From NCBI RefSeq assembly GCF_947495725.1, contig NZ_CANLZZ010000001.1:620001-684000 (forward strand): a DNA stretch of 64,000 nt. Reading direction: 5' to 3'. Shown piece by piece: positions 38,007-45,625 of the stretch. How positions within the stretch are numbered: position 1 is the first letter of the stretch; the number at the start of each line of letters is the position of its first letter. Made by a program: the position numbers and the translations under genes. This DNA is from an uncultured Lutibacter sp. (GTDB lineage Bacteria > Bacteroidota > Bacteroidia > Flavobacteriales > Flavobacteriaceae). The notes beneath the pieces were generated by a model. It did not search any database. It was given only the letters and a program-made list of their open reading frames with translations, and was not told where the DNA came from.

Positions 38007-39182
38007 ATGTTTTTAATTGACCACCCATATATTTCAGAATTTTTAATTGAAACTATTAAAAATAATCGTTTTCCAATAGTTTCAACAAAGTCAGCTAGAG
38101 AATTAATTTCTAAAGAAAATTTAAATTGGGTTTCAGAAAAAGAAGCCATTCAACAGTTTAAAGAAAATCCGAATCAGCTAATTTATTCTAATTCTGAAAA
38201 CGTAATTAGTTGGGTTGAAAACAACTTAAATTTTACAAAATTACCATCACAAATAAGTGTTTTTAAAGATAAAATAAAGTTTAGACAATTACTTAAAGAT
38301 GTGTATCCTAACTACTTTTTTAAAGGAGTTAAATTTGAAGATTTAAACAATATTGACATAGAAAATTTACCGTTTCCTTTTATTATAAAACCTTCTGTTG
38401 GCTTTTTTAGTTTGGGTGTTCATAAAGTAGATAATAAAAGCGAATGGCCTGAAACTTTAGAAAAAATTAAGAGTGAAATACATCATATTAAAGGTTTTTA
38501 CCCTGCTGAAGTTTTAAATACAAACAGTTTTATAATTGAAGAATGTATTGAAGGTGAAGAATTTGCAGTGGATTGTTATTATAATGAAAATAGTGAAGCC
38601 GTTATTTTAAACATTATGCACCATATTTTTTCATCGGGAAAAGATGTAAGCGATCGTATTTATTGCACGTCAAAAGAAATTATTGAAACAAACCTTCCTT
38701 TAATTCAACAATTAGTAGATACTATTGGAGCTAAATCTAATTTGACCAATTTTCCTATTCATATTGAAGTTAGAATTGATAAAAATGGCGTGATTATTCC
38801 TATTGAAGTAAATCCAATGCGATTTGGTGGTTGGTGTACAACAGGCGATATTTCTTATTATGCCTATGGCATTAATTCTTACGAATACTTTTTAAAACAA
38901 AAAAAACCTAATTGGTCCAAAATACTTGAAACAAAAGAAGATAAAACGTATAGTTTAGTTTTGTTAGATAATAATTCAGGCATTGTCGCTGAAAATATTC
39001 AATCATTTAATTACAATCAACTTTTAGCAGACTTTGAAAAACCGTTACTTTTAAGAAAAATTGATGTACACCAATTTCCAATATTTGGATTTCTATTTAC
39101 AGAAACCTCAAAAGGAAATGAACAAGAATTAGCTGCTATTTTAAGTTCAAATCTTCGAAATTACATTGAGTTTAAAAAATAG
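38007..39182 (+). CDS. ATP-grasp domain protein
   Basis: This 391-residue protein has a variable N-terminal alpha/beta domain and an ATP-grasp domain (about 90-300). Visible are PFPFIIKPSVGFFSLGV, FIIEECIEGEEFAVD and the Mg-binding VEVNP-like IHIEVRIDKNG ... PIEVNPMRFGG. Such enzymes join a carboxylate to an amine or thiol via acyl phosphate; the substrate here is not evident. The gene diverges from the GreA-like gene and converges with the YfcC transporter, one base away. Confidence 0.82.
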   Translation: MFLIDHPYISEFLIETIKNNRFPIVSTKSARELISKENLNWVSEKEAIQQFKENPNQLIYSNSENVISWVENNLNFTKLPSQISVFKDKIKFRQLLKDVYPNYFFKGVKFEDLNNIDIENLPFPFIIKPSVGFFSLGVHKVDNKSEWPETLEKIKSEIHHIKGFYPAEVLNTNSFIIEECIEGEEFAVDCYYNENSEAVILNIMHHIFSSGKDVSDRIYCTSKEIIETNLPLIQQLVDTIGAKSNLTNFPIHIEVRIDKNGVIIPIEVNPMRFGGWCTTGDISYYAYGINSYEYFLKQKKPNWSKILETKEDKTYSLVLLDNNSGIVAENIQSFNYNQLLADFEKPLLLRKIDVHQFPIFGFLFTETSKGNEQELAAILSSNLRNYIEFKK

Positions 39183-39183
39183 T

Positions 39184-40518
39184 TTAAAACCCAATATAAA
39201 CAGCAACAATAATTGCAAGTGCACCAACCCCTAAAATTACTAACGAAAGTTTTAAAATAAACTTAAACCATTTATTAAAAGGGATGCCTGCAATAGCAAT
39301 AATTGCCATTAAAGCTCCTTGTGTTGGATATACCATATCCATTATTACCGCACCATATTGGTAGGCTAAAACACATACTTGTCTGGAAATTCCAATTAAA
39401 TCGGACAATGGCCCTAAAACAGGCATAGTTAATATGGCCTGACCAGAATAACTAGAAACTGGAAAATGTAATAAGGAATGAGAAATCATCATGGAAATTG
39501 CCGCCAAACTTTTGGGCAAATATTGCATTGGTGTAAACAAGCCATAAATTATAGAATCTATAATCATTCCTTGTTTTAGAATTATTGAAATACTACTTGC
39601 AAAACCAACAATCATTGCTGCAAAAACTAACTCTTTAAAACCTTCAATATAGGTTTCAATTGTTCCATTTAAACCTAATTTCCCTATTAAACCCACTATA
39701 ATAGCAAGTGCAAAAAATTCAGCAGACATTTCATTAAATCCCCAATTATATTTCAACATTCCAATAATAAGTAAAACAAAAGATAAACCAACTAAGGTTA
39801 GAATAAGTATACTTCGAAAACTTACTTTTTGCACAACCTCATTCGCATCAACCACTTTTTCTATTCTATTTTTGTTAGCATATCTAATTATCATAAACAT
39901 CCACACAATAAAAGCTATTGCCATAACAATTAATCTAAACTGACTTCCTGACAAAAATTCTAAACCTGTTTCTTTTTGGGCAATTACCACCGCAAATGGA
40001 TTTATTGGACTAAATGCTGCTCCTAAAATAGCTGAGCCAAAACTTATAGAAACAGCTACATATGCATTATAGCCCAAACGAGAAGTTAGATAGAGTAAAA
40101 CCGGCATCATTGCAATTATCTCTTCTTGCAAACCACTGAGCGCACCGCCAACCAAAAAAATTAGAGAAACTAGCACTAAAATAACTTCCTCTCTACCGTT
40201 TAACTTAACAGTTAAAAATGTGATTCCTTCTTTAAGTGCTCCTGTTTTTTCTATAATGTAAAAGCAACCTCCTATTAATAAAATTAATGCTATTAAATCT
40301 GCTCTACTTACTATTCCCTCAGGAATTGATAAAATAGTTTTTAAAATAGATACGGGTTCAGCTTCAATTAATTTATATGAGTTTGGTACTACAGTTACTT
40401 GATTAGTTTCAGGGTTTGTAACCCTTTCATACTGACCTTGAGGAATGACATATGTTAATATTGCAGAAAACAATATAAATCCAATCATTATGACCAGAGC
40501 ATTCGGAAATTTTTTCAT
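39184..40518 (-). CDS. YfcC/DcuC family transporter
   Basis: This 444-residue inner-membrane protein has 11-12 helices. The N-terminal segment MIGFILFSAILTYVIPQGQ with a periplasmic loop, ADLIALILLIGGCFYIIEKTGA, and the Gly/Ser-rich AFSPINPFAVVIAQ hairpin are family marks. The pseudo-repeat SSYSGQAILTMPVLGPLSD appears later. YfcC proteins are related to C4-dicarboxylate and arginine/ornithine-type carriers; the substrate is unknown. Confidence 0.85.
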   Translation of the reverse strand: MKKFPNALVIMIGFILFSAILTYVIPQGQYERVTNPETNQVTVVPNSYKLIEAEPVSILKTILSIPEGIVSRADLIALILLIGGCFYIIEKTGALKEGITFLTVKLNGREEVILVLVSLIFLVGGALSGLQEEIIAMMPVLLYLTSRLGYNAYVAVSISFGSAILGAAFSPINPFAVVIAQKETGLEFLSGSQFRLIVMAIAFIVWMFMIIRYANKNRIEKVVDANEVVQKVSFRSILILTLVGLSFVLLIIGMLKYNWGFNEMSAEFFALAIIVGLIGKLGLNGTIETYIEGFKELVFAAMIVGFASSISIILKQGMIIDSIIYGLFTPMQYLPKSLAAISMMISHSLLHFPVSSYSGQAILTMPVLGPLSDLIGISRQVCVLAYQYGAVIMDMVYPTQGALMAIIAIAGIPFNKWFKFILKLSLVILGVGALAIIVAVYIGF

Positions 40519-40596
40519 TAATTAGTTTAGTTAGTTGTTTTAAAGATAATTAAAATATATTTATAACTATTTTTAATATAGTTAAGTAACAATTCC

Positions 40597-40604
40597 TAAT
40601 TTTG
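40597..40604 (+). promoter_or_regulatory. TAnnTTTG box just upstream of the TIGR01212 gene
   Basis: TAATTTTG lies seven bases before the ATG at 40612. In this phylum transcription starts a few bases after this box, so the transcript would be leaderless or nearly so. No TTG is seen at the usual distance upstream, so support is partial. Confidence 0.45.
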
Positions 40605-40611
40605 CAGTCTT

Positions 40612-41544
40612 ATGAAATTCACAGGAAAACGCTATTTAGATTACTCCTCATTTATAAAACTTCATTTTGGTGAACGTGTTCAAAAAATATCTTTAGATAT
40701 CGGTTTTACTTGCCCAAACCGTGATGGTTCAAAAGGTGTTGGAGGTTGTACTTATTGCAACAACAATACGTTTAATCCCGATTATTGCGAACCACAAAAA
40801 AGTATTCAGCAACAATTAGATCAGGGAATTGAGTTTTTTGCCCGAAAAGGAAAAAATCACAAATACCTTGCATATTTTCAGGCTTATACAAATACGTATT
40901 CAGATTTTGAATCACTAAAAAAAATGTATGAAGAAGCCTTAAGTGTACCACAAGTTGTTGGTTTGGTAATTGGTACACGCCCCGATTGTATTTCGGAAGA
41001 AATTATCAATTATTTAGATGAGCTTTCAAAAGATTACTTTATTTCATTAGAATTTGGTGTTGAAAGTACTAACGAAAAAACATTATTAGAGGTAAATCGT
41101 TGTCACACTTTTGAAGATACAAAAGCTACTTATGAGCTTTGTAAAGACAAAGGTTTTCATTTAGGAGCACATATAATTTTGGGATTACCAGGTGAAAGTA
41201 GAGAAGAATTGTTTAACCACGCAAAAGAGTTATCTAAACTTCCTATTCAAACTTTAAAACTGCACCATTTACAAATTGTAAAAAACTCAGTAATGAGCGT
41301 TCAACACAAACGAAATCCAGAAAAGTTCGATTTATTTACTTTGGAAAATTATATAAATTTTGTTTCAGAATTTATTACTCATATTCGTCCCAATATTATT
41401 ATTGAACGATTTATAAGTGAAGCACCAAAAGATTTATTAATTGCACCAAAATGGGGCGGACTCAAAAACTTTGAAATTGTAGCTAAAATTGATAAAAATC
41501 TTGAAATAAGAAATATGTGGCAGGGAAAATTTTACAATAATTAA
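40612..41544 (+). CDS. TIGR01212 family radical SAM protein (YhcC-like)
   Basis: The 310-residue protein has CPNRDGSKGVGGCTYC, the widely spaced Fe-S cysteines typical of the TIGR01212/YhcC family, followed by a TIM-barrel with TRPDCI and EFGVES. The HIILGLPGES motif follows. The product is full length. Function is unknown; the family uses SAM radical chemistry. It is close to a possible promoter with almost no leader. Confidence 0.9.
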   Translation: MKFTGKRYLDYSSFIKLHFGERVQKISLDIGFTCPNRDGSKGVGGCTYCNNNTFNPDYCEPQKSIQQQLDQGIEFFARKGKNHKYLAYFQAYTNTYSDFESLKKMYEEALSVPQVVGLVIGTRPDCISEEIINYLDELSKDYFISLEFGVESTNEKTLLEVNRCHTFEDTKATYELCKDKGFHLGAHIILGLPGESREELFNHAKELSKLPIQTLKLHHLQIVKNSVMSVQHKRNPEKFDLFTLENYINFVSEFITHIRPNIIIERFISEAPKDLLIAPKWGGLKNFEIVAKIDKNLEIRNMWQGKFYNN

Positions 41545-41560
41545 TTCAAAATTATTTCTT

Positions 41561-42241
41561 CTAATTATTTATACAATTATCTATAATCGATTTTAAATCG
41601 GAATCATTATTAACAATACTAGTAGCACTACTAATTGATACATTAATTGGATATTGCACACTATAAACTTCGTTTTGAGGTAAATTATTCATGAAAATAA
41701 ACAAATCTTGATCTGATTCTATTGAAATAAAAGTTGTTTGGTCATTGTCTAAATTAAACAACGAAATGCTTATAGGATACTGTATATCAACACAGGTAAT
41801 AGCACTTAAGTTATTAATAATTGCCGAATCACAAATGGCAGATAGATTGCTTATTTCAGTATTATTTGCAACAATTGTTTCGCTATAATCTTGATTTATA
41901 ATTGTTATAGGGAAATCAAAAACTATGGTATCTAAATCAATAGCCGATAAATTAAAAATATCTTTTACCAATTGATAATCTGAAATATTTGATATGGTTA
42001 AAGGAATATTATTAGCTAATAGTGAATATGGAAATTTAACCGAAGAACAAGAAATACTATCTATAAAATCGTCTAATGTTCCATCATACATTCCAATTCT
42101 TTTATATTTATTAGTAATCTCGGAATTACTGTTGTTTGTATTGGGATTTTCACCCTCAGTAACATCAACCTCTTTCATACAGCTAATTGTTATAAGTACT
42201 ATCAGAAATATAAAAGCTATTATTTTACCAAAGAATTTCAT
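41561..42241 (-). CDS. Repeat lipoprotein of unknown function
   Basis: From the ATG at 42241 the product has 226 residues and a lipoprotein signal (FLIVLITISC). After an Asn/Ser/Glu-rich linker there are about three units of ~55 residues built on a (Y/F)P-(I/Y)-(T/S)-(I/L) strand: KFPYSL near 70, DFPITI near 110, QYPISI near 157 and QYPINV near 200. Each is followed by a stretch of Ile/Asn and a short helix, often ending in a Cys. No family is recognised. It may be co-transcribed with the barrel and DUF4382 genes upstream. Confidence 0.65.
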   Translation of the reverse strand: MKFFGKIIAFIFLIVLITISCMKEVDVTEGENPNTNNSNSEITNKYKRIGMYDGTLDDFIDSISCSSVKFPYSLLANNIPLTISNISDYQLVKDIFNLSAIDLDTIVFDFPITIINQDYSETIVANNTEISNLSAICDSAIINNLSAITCVDIQYPISISLFNLDNDQTTFISIESDQDLFIFMNNLPQNEVYSVQYPINVSISSATSIVNNDSDLKSIIDNCINN

Positions 42242-42381
42242 TTGCAAAAATTGTATTATACCAACAAATTTAATTATTAATTAATTTATTAAAATTCTCT
42301 TCTACAAATTCTAAAATTTGATTTTTTCAATCTGAAAAGCGAAGAGAATTTTCAAAAAACGATTATGTAAAAATGCAACTA

Positions 42382-42966
42382 TTAAAATATAAATCCTAAA
42401 GACAATTGCAATACATTATTAAATTCGTTCGTTTCTTCGTAAATTTTACCTAAACCATGGTGGAATCTGGCTCCTAAAACTATTCCTGTTTCTGATTTAA
42501 ATCCAAGTCCAACGTTTGCACCCCAATCTAAAGAATTTGGATCAAAATTACTGTTGCTTCCTCCCAAAAATGTATCAATATTTTCCTTGTGAGAAATAGC
42601 ATACCCAATTTGTGGTCCAGCCTCTAAATAAAATGTTTTTGTTGGGTATAATTTAAGCATTAAAGGAATATTTAAATAGTCTATTTTTTGGGTTAATTTA
42701 AAATTACTATTTTCTATTACATATCCTTGTTGCGAGTATGTTAACTCAATTTGTAAGCCTAAAAAATTATTAATAGAAGATTCGCCAAAAAAACCAACAT
42801 GAAAACCTTCTCGCTGGTCGGTTTCGTTTCCTTCTGAATTTCTTACAGAAGCTAAATTATAACCTCCTTTTAATCCGAAAGACGAATTACTCTTATCAAT
42901 TTTACTACTTTGAGCATTTATAGTTAACGTTGATACAAATGCTATAATTATTACTAATGTTCTCAT
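42382..42966 (-). CDS. Outer-membrane beta-barrel protein (porin/PorT-like)
   Basis: This 194-residue protein has a signal peptide (cleavage near NAQS) and an outer_membrane-beta-barrel (OMP_b-brl_2) pattern. FGLKGGYNLASVRN starts the first strand and later GANVGLGFKSETGIVLGARF and LQLSLGFIF close the barrel. Eight strands are likely. It lies downstream of the DUF4382 gene in the same direction with a hairpin between. Confidence 0.85.
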   Translation of the reverse strand: MRTLVIIIAFVSTLTINAQSSKIDKSNSSFGLKGGYNLASVRNSEGNETDQREGFHVGFFGESSINNFLGLQIELTYSQQGYVIENSNFKLTQKIDYLNIPLMLKLYPTKTFYLEAGPQIGYAISHKENIDTFLGGSNSNFDPNSLDWGANVGLGFKSETGIVLGARFHHGLGKIYEETNEFNNVLQLSLGFIF

Positions 42967-42982
42967 AATTCTTGTTTTTTAA

Positions 42983-43010
42983 TGGCTACATCAAAATGTT
43001 GATGCAGCCA
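42983..43010 (-). other. Hairpin between the DUF4382 gene and the barrel gene
   Basis: A 12-bp stem (TGGCTACATCAA with TTGATGCAGCCA, one A·C mismatch) and a 4-base loop. No T-run follows it on the minus strand, so it is more likely an mRNA-stability or processing structure than a terminator. Confidence 0.5.
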
Positions 43011-43047
43011 AATAGTTATTATTTTTTTTATTTAATTACTGCTTTTG

Positions 43048-43992
43048 TTATTGTTTAGCTTTTAAATTAACTCCTACATTTATGTTTAATGATGAAATAA
43101 TAGAAATATTACCTAAATCAATTCCAGCAATTGACTCTGCAGTTAATAGTCCATTAAACTCAAATCTACCATCATTATCAGTATCTTTATATGAAACAAA
43201 GTGTAATTCGTAATCTCCTTCTGCCAAGAAATTCAACTCATATTTACCTGTAAAAGCATTAACACTAGAACTATTTACTGCGTTTGCAAATAATACTCCG
43301 CTTCCTTGTGCACTTGTTTCTCTATTTTCATTAAAAGTTCCTTTAGTGTATGCATAAACAATTACTTTGTCGGATGTGTTTTGTGTATCGTTTGCCGTAC
43401 CTTTAATTTCTCCTGCATTATCCTCGTTTACAACTCTAATACTAGATGAAAGTTCACTTGAAGAAACAAATTTAAAATCTTCATTTCCACTATCAACAAT
43501 AGATTTTCTAATGTCAAAATCTAATACTACATTATTTGAACTAGTTTCAAAAATTTCAAAAGTGTCATTAATTTTAATAGTACTAGATGAACTTTGTAAT
43601 GCTTTTATAGATCCATTTGTCATTAAAACATAAGAGCCAGGAGCATTTCCATTTGCATCGGTTTCATTATCTAATACTAAGGTTAAATTAGAATATGAAC
43701 CTGCGTTTAACTCTAAATTACCTAGCAACTTTGTCATTCCATTTTGGTATTTCATTAAATCTAAAGTTGTTTTTGAAAATCCTTCTATAGAAACACCATT
43801 TACTTTTACATCTGCTACCGTTACAACAACGCCTTTTACATTTGCATTGTCTGTTGGAGCATCTGTCATATAGAAATTAGTATTGCTTTTTTCTCCTGAA
43901 GGATAATCAGAATCATCATTATTAGAACATGAGATTGTAAAAATTGAAAGTGCTAATGCACTTATTGCGATTGTTAAATTTAATTTTTTCAT
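43048..43992 (-). CDS. DUF4382 domain lipoprotein
   Basis: From the ATG at 43992 the product has 314 residues and a lipoprotein signal (SIFTISC). A DUF4382 domain (about 35-180) starts KSNTNFYMTDAPTDNANVKGVVVTVADV. The second half is a carboxypeptidase-regulatory-like module with YELNFLAEGDYELHFVSYKDTDNDG, a Ca-binding-like DxDxDG turn. An AGGGTAA-N11-GTTGTC motif at 44064-44087 lies upstream on the minus strand, so expression probably depends on the adjacent ECF sigma factor. Confidence 0.85.
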   Translation of the reverse strand: MKKLNLTIAISALALSIFTISCSNNDDSDYPSGEKSNTNFYMTDAPTDNANVKGVVVTVADVKVNGVSIEGFSKTTLDLMKYQNGMTKLLGNLELNAGSYSNLTLVLDNETDANGNAPGSYVLMTNGSIKALQSSSSTIKINDTFEIFETSSNNVVLDFDIRKSIVDSGNEDFKFVSSSELSSSIRVVNEDNAGEIKGTANDTQNTSDKVIVYAYTKGTFNENRETSAQGSGVLFANAVNSSSVNAFTGKYELNFLAEGDYELHFVSYKDTDNDGRFEFNGLLTAESIAGIDLGNISIISSLNINVGVNLKAKQ

Positions 43993-44063
43993 GATTTTAG
44001 ATTTTAAATTTTTATTAATTTTTATAGTTTTCATTTAAACTCATTCGCGAGTTACACTAGTTA

Positions 44064-44087
44064 GACAACCCTCTTTTAGATTACCCT
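44064..44087 (-). promoter_or_regulatory. Predicted ECF-sigma promoter of the DUF4382 lipoprotein gene
   Basis: On the minus strand AGGGTAA (44087-44081), 11 bases, then GTTGTC (44069-44064). The same boxes with the same spacing stand before fecR. The leader to the ATG would be about 65 bases. Confidence 0.7.
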
Positions 44088-44161
44088 ACCCTATTTTTTA
44101 TTTTTTTTCATTTATATCACCTTAATATTTTTATTTTTACCTTTTACTTAAATAAATACGT

Positions 44162-44674
44162 ATGGATTTCACCAATTTATGTGATGAAAAACAATTTGAT
44201 ATATTTTATAAACAACAGGTTAACAATGCTTTTCGTTTTATACTTATAAAAAGTAAAGACAATGATGAGGCGCTTGACATTGTTCAAGAAGCTTTTATAA
44301 AGATTTGGGAAAACTGTAATAAATTTAATTTAGCTAAAGCAAAGTCCTATTTATTTTCCATTGCAAATAATTTATTTTTGAATGTAAAGAAGCACGAAAA
44401 GGTTGTTAGAAATTATGAAAACAACTCTACCAATTTATATATAGAAACAGAAACGCCCGAAGATACCCTAAGAGGAAAAGAGTTTAAGCATAAGTTAGAA
44501 AAAGCACTTGATGAATTAACCAACGCACAAAGAGAAGTATTTTTACTTAACAGGGTTGAAGGAAAAAAATATAGAGAAATTGCCGAAATGTTAGGTATTT
44601 CGGTTAAAGCAGTTGAGAAAAGAATGAGTCAAGCTTTGGTTGTTTTACGAACTAAAATTGAAGAATTTAAATAA
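44162..44674 (+). CDS. ECF RNA polymerase sigma factor (FecI-like)
   Basis: The 170-residue protein has sigma region 2 (about 8-85) with DEALDIVQEAFIKIWENC and region 4 (about 115-165) with LTNAQREVFLLNRVEGKKYREIAEMLGIS and a KAVEKRMSQAL recognition helix. It is followed by fecR 42 bases downstream, so it is a cell-surface-signalling sigma. The region between its end and fecR carries the predicted target promoter. Confidence 0.93.
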   Translation: MDFTNLCDEKQFDIFYKQQVNNAFRFILIKSKDNDEALDIVQEAFIKIWENCNKFNLAKAKSYLFSIANNLFLNVKKHEKVVRNYENNSTNLYIETETPEDTLRGKEFKHKLEKALDELTNAQREVFLLNRVEGKKYREIAEMLGISVKAVEKRMSQALVVLRTKIEEFK

Positions 44675-44681
44675 TTAAGTT

Positions 44682-44705
44682 AGGGTAAAGTTTAATTTAG
44701 TTGTC
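44682..44705 (+). promoter_or_regulatory. Predicted ECF-sigma promoter of fecR
   Basis: AGGGTAA (44682-44688), 11 bases, GTTGTC (44700-44705); the fecR ATG starts 11 bases later. The match to the minus-strand site at 44064-44087 is exact in both boxes and in spacing. Confidence 0.72.
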
Positions 44706-44716
44706 ATATTATTAGA

Positions 44717-45625
44717 ATGAAAGACATTAAAAACATATCGAAATGGTTAAATAATGAAATGACTGAAGAGGAATTCTTGGCTTTTAAGGCCACTGATGAC
44801 TATAAGTTATATAAAGATATTGCTGAAGAAGGTTCTAAAATAAAACTAGCTTCAGTAAATGAAGAAGCAGCCTTAAAAGATTTTAAGGCTCGAATTCAAT
44901 CAAAAACAAAGAAAAAATCCAAAGTTATTTCATTAAAAAGAAGTGTATTTTTTAAAATTGCAGCAAGTTTCGCAGTATTAGTTGCAATTTCATATTTTAT
45001 TTTTAATACCAATCAAATAACACTAAAAACCGATTTTGCCGAAAATAAATCGTTTACATTACCCGATGAATCAAAAGTAATTTTAAATGCTGTTTCAGCT
45101 ATTACCTATAAAAAATCGTTTATAAAAGACCGAGCATTAAAATTAAATGGAGAAGCATATTTTAGTGTAAAAAAAGGAAGTTCATTTACTGTAAACACAA
45201 GTCAAGGTTCGGTACAAGTTTTAGGAACTAAATTTAATGTAAAAAACCGTGAAAAAGCATTTAATGTGTTTTGTTATGAAGGTCGTGTTGAAGTTAAATC
45301 TGGATCCGATAAAATTGTTTTAACCAAAGGTGAAGGTGTTAAGTTAATTGCAAATAATACCCTTATAAAAATAGATAATAACAATATAAATGAACCTTTA
45401 TGGTTACAAAATGAAAGTTATTTTAATGAAGAAATTTATTCTGAAGTTTTAGCGGAGCTAGAAAGGCAATTTAATGTAAAAATTAATTCAAATGCAATAA
45501 ATACCAATGTGTTATTTACAGGTGGTTTTAGAAAAAACGATTTGGATTCAGCAATTAAATCTATTACATTACCTTTAAATATTAACTATCAGATAAAAGA
45601 TAATGAAATTATTTTATCAAAATAA
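44717..45625 (+). CDS. fecR: FecR family anti-sigma/regulatory protein
   Basis: This 302-residue protein has a short cytoplasmic N-terminal part (about 1-80), one membrane helix (about 83-103) and a periplasmic FecR domain. The domain has TLPDESKVILNAVSAI, LNGEAYFSVKKGSSFTVNT and GTKFNVKNREKAFNVFCYEG. The C-terminal DUF4974-type region (VLAELERQFNVKI to NINYQIKDNEI) contacts the receptor's STN domain. It holds the sigma factor inactive until the receptor signals. Its end overlaps the receptor start by 23 bases. Confidence 0.93.
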   Translation: MKDIKNISKWLNNEMTEEEFLAFKATDDYKLYKDIAEEGSKIKLASVNEEAALKDFKARIQSKTKKKSKVISLKRSVFFKIAASFAVLVAISYFIFNTNQITLKTDFAENKSFTLPDESKVILNAVSAITYKKSFIKDRALKLNGEAYFSVKKGSSFTVNTSQGSVQVLGTKFNVKNREKAFNVFCYEGRVEVKSGSDKIVLTKGEGVKLIANNTLIKIDNNNINEPLWLQNESYFNEEIYSEVLAELERQFNVKINSNAINTNVLFTGGFRKNDLDSAIKSITLPLNINYQIKDNEIILSK

